Source: Polytrichum commune (lineage: Eukaryota > Streptophyta > Polytrichopsida > Polytrichales > Polytrichaceae). Taken from it: 64,000 nucleotides of DNA. Under the pieces are notes generated by a model. That model worked only from the letters and a program-made list of their open reading frames with translations, did no database searches and was not told the DNA's origin. A program made the position numbers and the translations under genes. Location: NCBI GenBank assembly GCA_950295325.1, contig OX485804.1, positions 42,954,429-43,018,428 of the forward strand, read 5' to 3'. Numbering within the stretch: the first letter of the stretch is position 1; each line of letters begins with the position of its first letter. Positions 27,930 to 37,508 of the stretch are shown here, piece by piece.

Positions 27930-29390
27930 CTTCACCCACCCCAACAAACCCCTCACAAGCACTCATTGATGCAGCATCTGTGGAATATGATGTGCAAACC
28001 CAAATTCCCAAGCAGAAATTTTAAAAATGGATGCTCCTCACTCCCCGTACAAGTTCGAACGCAGTCAACAAGATGAACTCGAACGTCTTCTACCCACGAT
28101 CGACCACAAGCAATTAGGTGAAGGTGGTCGTTGAGGCTCCCTTACATGCCATGGTTCAAGCATTACCTCAAGGTCATTGTCCTCAGAGTACACTGCCAGA
28201 ACCATCGCCAAGCCCTAGCCCTAGCCCTAGCCCTCCCTCCTCACCCACCTTTATTTCTGGTCATTCCTCTTCTTCTACCGAATTCCACAATCCCATGTGA
28301 TACATCCATGGTGATGCGTTTTGACAAAAACAGATTTTCTTTTTTTATCTCTACGTCACTCTTCTCGCCTCTTCACACACTCCCACAAACTACTCACAAA
28401 TGCATGGTCCTACCCACGAGCCATAAGGATTTAGGTGATGACGATGGGTTAGGTTCCCTAAGATGCCATTATTCATACATTACCCAAGAAAGCCTTAGCA
28501 CTCGGTCTCCTCCCCCATCTACCCTATTCTCGGCCAGACTCACTTCTAGCCATTTCTCTGCCACTGCTGCTACCGAATCCCACAAAAGCCATGTGATATG
28601 ACATGATGACGCTTTAAGGCAAAACGCAATTTTCCTGTATATTTTCGTCACTCTTGCATCTGCATGCCCCCCCACCCTCCAACACACACACACTCACGAG
28701 GAGGGTTATGTATGTGGACGATCTGGGTTTTGCAAATGTGGGTTATGATGTGCAAACCCAGATCTCTAGAACATATTGAAATGCATGATCCTGCCCACGA
28801 TCGGCCACGAGGAATTAGGTGGAGGTGGGTTAAAGGTTCCTTAGATGCTATGGTGCAAGCTTTACCTCGCCGAGCCCTAGCCCTCAGTCTCCTCCCTTAT
28901 CCGCCCTATTCTCGAGCAGGCTCGCTTCTAGTCACCACAAAATCCATGTGGTATGACACAATGATGCACTTTGACATACACCATTTTTTTTTTGTGTCTC
29001 TGCGCCACTCTTTGCCTCGTCACCCACCCCAACAAACCACTCACAAGCACTCATTGATGCATATCCTACATGAATTATGATGTGCTAACCCAGATCTCTA
29101 GAACACATGGAAATGCATGACCCTACCCACGATCGGCCACATGAATTTACTAGGTGGAGGTGAGTTGGGTCCCTTTAGATGTCATAGTTCAAGCATTACC
29201 TCAAGGTCATTGTCCTGGGAGTACACAGACTCCAAGTGCAAAAATCTGTGCTCTAGCCCTCGGTCCCCTTAGTCTCGGGCAAGCTTGCTTCCAGCTATTC
29301 CTCTTCTGCCGCTGCTGCTGCCACTACTTACCGAATCCCACAAAACGCGATGTGATGTGACACGATGCTTGTAAGGTCCTTGTGATAGGG
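27930..29390. repeat. Degenerate tandem array, unit about 310-385 bp
   Basis: At least four diverged copies of one unit. Each carries, in order, GATGTGCAAACCCAGATCTC, a CCCACGATCGGCCAC block (near 28095, 28408, 28793, 29127), TTAGGTGGAGGTGGGTT, GATGCCATGGTTCAAGC-like, CATTACCTCAAGGTCATTG, a run of GCCCTAGCCCTAG in some copies, and CCACCCCAACAAACCACTC. Open frames across it are not conserved between copies, so I treat it as non-coding. Confidence 0.75.
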
Positions 29391-29817
29391 AGCACAGCCT
29401 AAACCCCTTAATCAGACTAACGGAGGAACGCAGCGAAGAATTTGACCAGACGAAGTTCCTGCTAACTCCTGGAAACGTCGCCGACTCGGAATGCGTGATC
29501 ATCGTCCTCACAGCTCGTTGGCAGTCGCCTGGACTTTGGCATCGCCAGTCAAAGCGCTTGTTCTGCTGGCCACCCAAGCACAGGAACTTGACAGGCGAGG
29601 CTCCAGAGTCCAAGGAACCATGACATCGACTCAGGGCCCACCTCCTTACCGACATCTCCATCTTGTCGAAGGCTACCATAATATCAAAGTGTGTCTTTTT
29701 GACAAAGGTTTTGACGTTTGAGACACAAGAGCTTGCTCCACCACAACAAACAAATTGCACGTCAATTGACACGCAGAAAAGAAAAGAAAAACAAACGCCT
29801 GTACATTGTACCAACAT
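29269..29817 (-). other. 182-codon open frame of unknown nature
   Basis: Open on the minus strand between the tandem array and the LINE. I recognise no domain, and its 3' third overlaps the last unit of the tandem array, which argues against a conserved gene. The part at 29400-29720 is GC-richer than its surroundings. It could be a fragment of a transposon or of a chimeric transcript. Confidence 0.15.
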
Positions 29818-29924
29818 GAATGCGAGCCCGTTAATTACCCAAATGTTTACCCCGACAAGTCGTGGTTTCGCATGAGGGGTTATGCCTCTTTTAGGAGGTG
29901 GGCTCTATTAGTTGGAAGTTGGTA

Positions 29925-30653
29925 TCATATCCCTAAATTAGGAGGTGCAATGGTGGTTTGTTTATTGTCGAGTTTCCTTTTGTTGAGTACGAGGTATGTT
30001 AGATATTTAATGGCATTTTGGTGTAGGTTTTTCATGAGGTTTTTGATGTTGGTCTTTGGGATGTTGAGGTCAATTAATTTCTTGATGGATTGTTCGTGTA
30101 TGGCACCTCTCACCCATGTCGTGAGAGTGATGAGGGGCTTCGTTTTCCATCCTTTGTTTCTTATTGTATTAATTAGTGGGTCGTATTTGGCGTGTTTTTG
30201 TGCGATGGCTTGTTTGGGGAATCTATCGTGGCAGTATGTGAATTCAATGAATTGTATTGTATGTGAGTGTGAGGGTGCTATGGGTGTAGGTGTGTGGTTT
30301 GGGGCCCCTAATATGCAAAGGATGTCCGGTCTTAGTTTGGCGTGGCATTGGCATCTTGTTTGTGTGCATGTACAGTTTATGAGCCAATCGGGGACGGTGT
30401 TTTCTTGGTTATTGTTATTAAGATTACCTGCGTTCGTTAGCGTGTAATATTTGGTGTGCTTGTTGGCTTGTAGTGTTTGGGTGATGAGGTGTGTTGCTTT
30501 GTTGTGGCGGGCAATTCTTAGGCCTTTCAGGTATGGGTGTTCGCATGTTGATAATAGGTGGGGCCATGTGTCTCTATCATTTTTGTGGCATAATGTGCAA
30601 TTGGGGTTTTGGTATACGAGGGGCCAAACAATTTTTTTTTTGTAGTTACCCAT
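29925..30653 (-). pseudogene. LINE C-terminal segment: CCHC knuckle plus restriction-like endonuclease
   Basis: The knuckle is C-x2-C-x9-H-x4-C (CTLCHKND...WPHLLSTC). It is followed by the R2-type endonuclease signature: RPDI, then a beta-strand IQFIEFTYC with an E-x-T in place of the usual D-x-T, then a KHAKY helix corresponding to the family's K-x-x-K-Y. In R2-type elements this domain nicks the target DNA. All expected polar residues are present, so this part looks well preserved although the element as a whole is broken. Confidence 0.75.
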
Positions 30654-30949
30654 GTATTGAGCGTAACGGAATTTTAAGGTTTGGGTGATTTGGGCATCGG
30701 ATATTTTGTTGTTTTTCCAAAAGTGATTGGAGAGCTTTTGATTTATTTAGTTGTTGGATAGCCATTTGTCTACGTATGGGTATTTATGTTGGGCCGTCCT
30801 AACTTCTTGGTAGTCATGTGCCTTTGTTATGAATGTGTGTAGGTTTCGAATTGCTCCATCCCGTGTGGCAGTTGGACAACTTGCTAGCCAATAGGGTGTG
30901 GCGTGGGCTATGTGTATGTGGGGTGTGGGGGTGGGTTTTTCTTTGGTTG

Positions 30950-31385
30950 TTCCTTCATTGGCTAGTGTGTCCGCTATTTCGTTTCCTATGATGCCCGTAT
31001 GTGCCCTTACTTTGTGTATGTGGATTAAGTGCGGTGTCCAATAGATTTGGTGTATTATGGTTTTTATGAGATGTTTGTCTGGGTGGTGGTGTTGTGAGGT
31101 TGGGTGTTGCATGTGATTATTAATTAGATATATGCTATTAAGACTGTCTGTGAATATGTGCGTGTCGGTTTGGGTGGATTGTATGGTTTTGATGGCGATG
31201 AGTATTGTGTTTAATTCTGCTCGGAGTATATTTTGGTATCCTGGTAGTCTTTCTGATATGTGGATATCGTTGTTGGGGCTATATACTCCAGATCCTGCGA
31301 TGTCACCCTCTATTTGTCCTTCAAAGTTCTTAGTTGGGGGGATGAATGACCCATCAGTGTATATGCATTGATGGGGTGGGTATTT
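30950..31385 (-). pseudogene. LINE RNase H domain
   Basis: Type I RNase H fold with the catalytic set intact: D in YTDGS (31353-31355), E in LRAELN (31215-31217), D in FTDSLNS (31146-31148), the H of VRAHTGIIGNE, and the final D of IADTLA (30969-30971). The domain degrades the RNA strand during element copying. It lies between the RT remnant and the CCHC/RLE segment in the same frame, and is cut off downstream by a TAA at 30747. Confidence 0.85.
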
Positions 31386-32762
31386 GAGGTGGTGTTGGTG
31401 GTAATATTTAATTGGGAGTGGCGTTTGGGGGATAGTTTTTGGTGGAGGGATGTTGTTTATGAGGGCGTGTTTCCATGTATTGGAGTATTTAATGTGGTAA
31501 TTTGGTGCCGTGGGATATATGGGGTAGGTGTCTATGTGTGTGTTAGTGGTTTGTTCTAGTACTTGTGCGAGTTCTTGGGGGTTTTGTAAGTTTGTTGTGG
31601 GGTTGATTTGGTTATGTATGCATATTATTGATGTGAGTGATTATTCTACATATTGGTAGTATTTTGGCCATTTTGGCGTGGGGTTGTATAGTATGGTATG
31701 TGGGGGGATGGTTGCAATGGTGTGTATGTCACCGTGTTCGTTAAGTGGGATTTGTTGTGGGGTCCAGTCATTATGGTTAATTATGAGAATGGTGGCAGTG
31801 TTTGCATCTTCTTTGGCTGCCATTCTTGCCCAGTGGATGGCTTCCACGGTAGTGTTGTGATTTGTGGGGTATGCTAGGCCGATGCCTTTCCATCGGGAGG
31901 TTTGTACGTGTCTTATGGAGCCAAATATTTTATCTCGGTTGTGGGGGGAGTGGTATTGCGTGAGTTGCATGGGGCATGTGAGTGGGGATGAATAGTACGA
32001 ATGTGTGATTTTAAAAGATTCTATTAAAGTTTTGAGGATTGCCAGGTGGAGTGTGTGGTGAAGATTTTTGGGTTGTATGTTTTTTGGTTTTCTCTTAGGG
32101 AGTACGGTTATGTATCTTTGGATGAGCCAAAGTATTTCTGTTTCGAAGTTTTGTGGTGGGGTTGGAGGGAGGTTGTTGATTGTGTGGGGCGGTGATAGGA
32201 GAATTGATTCCATAGCCATTGTAGTCTTTCTGTAGTGATGGTGGCCATGTAGTTTCCTTGTTGGTCATAGATATTAGCTTCCGAGGCTTGTATTTGGATG
32301 GTTGGTTGGTTTGTTTGGATGTCTTTATCGGGGTTACATTCTTGTATGGATAGCTTTAGGTTGGTAATTTGTAGGGGGGGATGTATAAATTTGTTGTCCT
32401 TTGATTGAATGTGGTTGAGGCAATTAGCATATTCTTGGGTGGTATTGAGTTTGGTTTGTTTTGTGTAGTATTGTGTGAGGCATAGCGTATTGTGTTCTAG
32501 AAGGATGTTGTCCGGGTGTAGGAGTTTGTCTTCTTTTCGCCATTGTTGTATGGTTCCTTGTGGTGTTTGCCACTGGCATAGGTACGTCTTCTTTATCGCG
32601 TGTGCTCCCCATTTGTCTTTTTTGGTGGTGTTTTTTTCCTTTATTATGGTTTGAATTCCTTGACCTAGTATCCTATGGGATAGGTGGGAGGGATTGTTTG
32701 GTATGGTCTCTCCTTGTGGTTGTGTTCTTTGTGTGGTGCGTGTAGGATTTGTGGTTGGTGGA

Positions 32763-32777
32763 GGGGGGGGGGGGGGG
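32763..32777. repeat. G15 homopolymer in LINE
   Basis: Fifteen G in a row on the plus strand, encoding a short proline run on the LINE strand. Likely length-variable and a sequencing or assembly risk. Confidence 0.9.
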
Positions 32778-33484
32778 AAATAATATTAATGCTTGTTGAA
32801 GGGCATCTTTGATAGTCTTGGGTATATGTTTGTATGCGGTTTGAAATTCTTGTGGTATTAGGATGGCTTTAGTATCAAGGTTTTGGATTTGTGTTAATGT
32901 GGTGATGTCGTACATGTATAGTTTATCAAGATATTTTTGGGTTTTGGATTTGGAGATGTCGGTGAGGATATTGTAGTTTGGGTTGGTTTTCCAAGCTTTT
33001 TCGAGTGGAGTTATTTTGATGGGGAATGCCCTAATTGCGGTTTGGACGTGGATTTCGTATTCTTTCTCGAGGAGAAAGAGTGTTCTAGCTATGGGTGATC
33101 TCACATATGCTTGTTGTTTGAGTTTGGGGAGGTGGAGGGAACCTCCATATTTGGCCGCTATGTGTTTGGCTAGTCCTTGGTATATGGTGCCTAGTTGTCC
33201 GGGGTCATTAAGAGCTTGTATTAGTTGTTGTCCTATGCATCATCTTATGTAGTTGGGGAGGAGAGAGGTTGCATTGATGCCGAAGTTGTCATGGGGGAGG
33301 TGTGTGAGAATGTTGGTGGTGCTTTTGGGGATGTTACAAATATCTTTTGTTAGTTTGCTTATGATTTTATCTAGTTTTTTAATGTCGGATTTTGAGAATG
33401 AAACGGCATAGTATGCGTATGCGATTCGGGGTTTAATGACTGTGTTGAGGATTTTAATCTTTTGTGTGGAACCTTTACATGACC

Positions 33485-33640
33485 CCGATGCGCCTAACAA
33501 CCTATGAAGGAGTGTGACATTTGAGCAATGTAGAGACTTTGTGGATGAGGTAGAAGATAGCAATTTTCATCACAATATGAGGAATGACCTCATTGAACAT
33601 TTGTGGGCCTTCAAAGGCCAATGTATGTTCTAGTCATTAC
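33485..33640 (+). pseudogene. PIF/Harbinger transposase, C-terminal remnant
   Basis: The plus-strand frame reads TFEQCRDFVDEVEDSNFHH and then MRNDLIEHLWAFKGQ before a stop. The DLIEHLW motif is the characteristic C-terminus of plant PIF/Harbinger (HARBI1-like, DDE_Tnp_4) transposases. An upstream TGA (L*RSV) and loss of the DDE core make it non-functional. Confidence 0.7.
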
Positions 33641-33644
33641 AAAT

Positions 33645-35530
33645 CTATGAATATAATCTACTTTGGCTATTCAAGTACAAATCAATGCCCTCTTGACTAT
33701 CTTCTTGTTGGATCCTTCTAATTTCTGGGTTGATTTCTTCTACACCATTGCAAGCATGTTTTCCCAAACCCAAAAAGTGATTATAAGGAAACATGGAGAC
33801 AAATTGTGGTCCCTGATGGTGACTGGGAGGCATCATGGGAGTGGAATGTGCTAGTGCATACATTTGGTGATGGCGCATTTGGGTTGTTGGAATGCACTCC
33901 TCCGTATTGGCCTCATCATCCGAATTGTCCACCCTAGCACCCCTTCCATCCGCACTCCCCACATGAGGGGCCAAAATTCCATTCCCCAAACCCCCTTGTC
34001 ATGCCACGCATTGTGCCATCCTTAGCTTGCCCCATTGGTAAATAATTCACCTGAGGTTGACCAACACCTAAATTTGGGGCATCCCGACCCCATGCACCCT
34101 CCCACACACCATGTCCAGCCAAATTGGCCACTCCAGCATCCTCATAACTAAACCCAACATCCCCCAAACCGAATCCAACATCATCACAACGCATCCCAAC
34201 ACCCTCATTCCCTAGCTCAACACACTCATCACCTTCACCTGCATCCAATTCCTTATCACAGTTATATATAATTGTAGGTCAAGCCAGTGCTAGTTCTCGG
34301 GCCCTAATCTTTCTTTGAGTTTCAACAACTCCTCCTTCCTCCTCAATTCCACATAGTCTTTTGCGTCCTCTCCATGCAAATCAAAGGGTTGCATGGAAAA
34401 CAAATCCAATGCGCCAACATCGTGCATAATTTCTACCTTTGAAGTTGTTGCAGTAACCATGTCAGTGGAAGCCTTGGCATGCGCCCTAAAGAAGATGTCA
34501 TTCAATTTGGATATTTTGTGGTCAATCTTGGCTGCTTTGTTTCCCTGGGGCCTCCTCGCCATCAAATTCGATGGCTCCACCCCGATTTCAACCTCGAATC
34601 TGTCTTTAGCTGATGATCCCCTAGGCAACATCCTCTTCTATGATGTGGTTTTTTTGGCTACTTCCACGTATGATTCATTCTAGCGAGGGGTTTCTTTGAT
34701 GAGAAGCCAACAATGTATGTAAACAAATGATGCACCCTTCACATTACGACACTGGTACAAATCCAGGGTTTGGGCAATGACATCCGCATCGGACATGCCA
34801 GACTCCCTCAAATCTTCTCATTGTGCATGATGGCCGGTAAATTTGGCCACATGGTGCTTATTAATAGACCACTTTGTCTCCAAACTACGATAAATCCTTT
34901 CCTCTCTCCACCTAGGCCGCCTAATATTGTAACTCTCATACATTTGTGTCCAAAATGCAGCTGATTTTTGGCCATTTCCTACAATAGGGTCTTGATGAAA
35001 TACTCAAAAAACTCCTACAAAGTTGGCACTACTCGTCATGACTAAAATTCCTGCCCTTCCGCACTTGCGACTGGGATTCATTACACAAACTGGTAGGATA
35101 GATATGGGTGCTCACCGGACCTTGCTCAACCACAAGTCCTTGTCTTCCGTCAGCAACTTGATTTGCAATGCGACCCCACCCGAAAATCCTAGCTACTGCA
35201 CCAACATAATTCGAGGTTGGGATGTCATCAAGTTGCTCCTCCTCTACAAGAAATCTTTGGTGGAAATTCGTAGCGTCGTCCCCGGCCGCAGCGACATCAA
35301 CGGTCTTTGCCGCATGCTCAACGGCACGTCCTCACCCTGTGAAAGCTTCTGGCTCCGTAGCTCGCCCGCCCTGTTCCACAGTGCGTCCAACCCGCTCCAC
35401 AATGTTTCCCCTTGGCTCCACCAACGATTCCTCCCTGCTTGCTCTCAGGAACCCTCTGCAAACCCGTTCTCCCACCCAACGCCATATTCGCGGGTCGACT
35501 ATTCACGTACCCACCCACCCAGTCTTCCAT
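33645..35530 (-). pseudogene. PIF/Harbinger ORF1 (Myb/trihelix-like, NAM-associated C-terminus), degraded
   Basis: N-terminal frame from ATG 35530 (MEDWVGGYVNSRPANMALGG). The DNA-binding region at about 34690-34990 reads DPIVGNGQKSAAFW, SYNIRRPRWREERIYRSLET, KHHVAKFTGHHAQ, DLRESGMSDADVIAQTLDLY and SFVYIHCWLLIKETPR. This is the Myb-like domain of the ORF1 protein that helps PIF transposase. Downstream, MARRPQGNKAAK and ELRRKEELLKLKERL match the NAM-associated C-terminal region. Stops at several places and at least one frameshift (SINKHHVAKF) show it is dead. The tail (33645-34248) is low-complexity and Gly/Asp-rich. Confidence 0.7.
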
Positions 35531-36059
35531 GCATAGTCAGCTTTTCAAAACGTAAAAACGTGAGAAATGCAATGCCTTGGAGAATCGCGGAATTTGTAGA
35601 TTGGAGGCCATGTAAATTGGAGGGAGAAGGCCGGTTGACCACATACAAAGCCATTGTTGGGGCTGTTTGTGACCCTGCCTAGCCCACTCCCACCACTTTA
35701 CCATATGCAGAGCTTGATTGAGTGTCCTAGTGGAGATGCTCTTACTTGGGAGTGGACTCTGCAATGCAAGACAATAAATTCTTCTCATATTCCACTGACT
35801 CTAGAGTTGTGCTAGTCTATCATACTAGTGACCTCTCTAGCTTTTTAAGCTATATAACCAGGTCCTAAATGAACACTAGAAAAGTAAACAACGCTTCCTA
35901 TGAGCCCACTTCTTGTAGGATAGAAAAACACGCAATTAAGGCGAGATGATTAGCAAACCCTAACCATACCTGCAGCCATTTTCCTCATTATGTTCTGAAG
36001 CTCCTTTCAATATTTTAAATATTTTCGAAGTGGAGATTCTCTTTCTCAATAAATAATCG

Positions 36060-37080
36060 CTAAGGTCCCCCTCAATTACGAGTTGTGTGTTGAATCTAGA
36101 ATGGTGAACAAATTAGGAGCAAGTAATTTTGAATAAGTTTTGAGTATTTGGTGTCCGTTGTTATATTTACACCTAACCACTTAGTAACCATTCAAATATA
36201 AGTAATTGTTGATGACAAGGATAAAAATTAGGCTTGCATATGTTAGTGACCTTGGTATCAATAGAGTAGACAAGGCTGATGTGGACATTTCCAACACCAA
36301 AAGCACTTATGGCCATTGGATTTGATTGTGAAGTGTCGATCTCGTCCAGGTAGCAATTGCGACTCATGAAGGTCGTCATTTCAAATTTTAGAATTGGAGT
36401 TGAGATCCAAGGCTTATGAAGAGATCAAAGTGAAGTACCTCTTTCTCTGTAAACGACCACATAGATTCTTCCAATTATGTTCACTATTGAACCTAGAATG
36501 GCGTCTATATTTGACCATGTTGTCCGATCCCATCATGACATGTGTCATTTAGGTACCCTTAAAGTTGTGATGAGAATCTTCATGATTTGCAACTAGTAGC
36601 CAGGTGAGGCAACTCCAATCCATCCATTGACCAAAATTGCATGGAAAGGTTGAAGTGGCCACAATAGGGCAACATACAAAACATTAACTAGACCTCCTAT
36701 GATAGGTGTGTGAGCTTATTGTGGGCACTTCCAACTTCACATATAACTTTGGCCATCCTATTGGAATTCATAATTGCCTCGTATGGTTAGCAACTCTGAA
36801 TCATAAGAATTACAAGTTTTAGAATCAAAATTGAGATGCATAATTTACTACAAAAAAGTAGAGTGAAATTTTTCTTTCCCATTAAGTGGTCAAATCATAC
36901 ACAAATCGAGTTCCCAATTGTGTTAATTGTTGAACCTATTTCCATATGATCAACCTTGTTAAATTTCCTTGTAATTAAATTTGACCTAGTGTTCATTCTT
37001 AGCCACAAGCCATGCCATAAGATACCACTCAAATATAGGTGTCCGATTACAAAAAGCAACCACATCAAGCCATCACTATA
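36060..37080 (+). repeat. Dispersed repeat family, two to three adjacent copies
   Basis: Ordered core words: GTGGGCACTTCCAACTTCAC, ATTGGAATTCATAATTGCC, GAATCATAAGAATTACAAG, TTGAGATGCATAA, GTTCACTATTGAACCTAGAA, TGGCATGTGTCATT-like, CCACTCAAATATAGGTGTCC, GATTACAAAAAGCAACCACA. The same order recurs at about 10540, 13660, 19900, 41785, 42480 and 57640 on this strand, and in reverse at about 9220, 12760, 15430, 15870, 39600 and 59460. Full length seems near 500 bp; no coding frame and no clear terminal repeats. Confidence 0.7.
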
Positions 37081-37161
37081 AGGTTGGCCTTTTAGAGTGT
37101 CTCAGATTGGACCAAGGCCAACTACCTTGTGGCATGGATATTCCACCAAGTCAATGCCCAT

Positions 37162-37508
37162 TACACTAAAAAGTCCTATCATCGTGAGCCACAATAATTT
37201 TCTAGAGCCCGTGCTAATTTTCATAATAAGAATTGATGTGGGCTACATTGATTTTTCAACGAACACTAAATTTCAAGTATAAAAGTAGTGTGGGCCATAT
37301 TGAGTTTGTTTCTAGAAAATTAATGTGGGTGATTATTTTCTTATGTGCTTCTTATCTCCTATAACTAATATTCAATTGATTGGTTGGAAGTTTCATGAAG
37401 ACTTAGGGGAAGACCCGGGGTCTTGGACCCACATCAATTCCACCTTGACTAGAAAATTAGATTGCCCCTGCTAGTTTTCCACCCACACCAACATGACTAT
37501 TTAGTGTA
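37162..37508. mobile_element. TACACTAAA-ended MITE, different interior
   Basis: Begins TACACTAAAAAGTCCTATCA and ends with ATGACTATTTAGTGTA, so the ends pair as TACACTAAA(A/T)AGTC. The interior (GTGAGCCACAATAATTTTC, GTGGGCTACATTG) is unrelated to the copies at 14.2 and 19.4 kb, so this is a second family sharing only the terminal words. Confidence 0.55.

Larger units (their letters stand above)
29860..33475 (-). mobile_element. 5'-truncated non-LTR retrotransposon with RNase H and RLE (Dualen/RandI-like)
   Basis: One reading frame runs from about 33460 to the TGA at 29925 without frameshift, but it is broken by in-frame stops at 33240, 32673, 32424, 31641 and 30747. Order of domains: end of the reverse transcriptase (thumb, 33243-33450: ILNTVIKPRIAYAYYAV, DNFGINATSLLPNY); a linker; RNase H (about 30950-31380); CCHC knuckle; restriction-like endonuclease. 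The RT palm and everything 5' of it are missing, as expected for 5' truncation on insertion. RNase H together with a C-terminal RLE is known from the Dualen/RandI clade. The coding strand is A/C-rich and G-poor. No poly(A) tail or target duplication could be identified. Inactive copy. Confidence 0.8.
33480..35741. mobile_element. Broken PIF/Harbinger transposon
   Basis: Two opposed, convergent genes typical of plant PIF/Harbinger elements: the transposase 3' end on the plus strand (33485-33640) and the Myb/trihelix-like ORF1 on the minus strand (about 33645-35530). The right end reads GTCCTAGTGGAGATGCTC followed by TTA; read inward, GAGCATCTCCACT is the usual PIF-type terminus and TTA its target site. 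The left end and most of the transposase are absent: at about 33475 the sequence switches to the LINE. Nothing resembling the missing transposase part was found on the other side of the LINE. Confidence 0.75.

Noticed and set aside
28210-28235. Telomere-like GCCCTAGCCCTAG run
   Set aside because: Only about four units, the unit is not the plant telomere CCCTAAA, and it lies inside a tandem repeat.
29806-30447. 213-codon open frame on the plus strand
   Set aside because: It is the antisense of the LINE CCHC/RLE segment; its length is a by-product of the element's A/C-rich coding strand.
35023-35682. 219-codon open frame on the plus strand
   Set aside because: Overlaps, in antisense, the start of the degraded Harbinger ORF1; no plausible protein motif.
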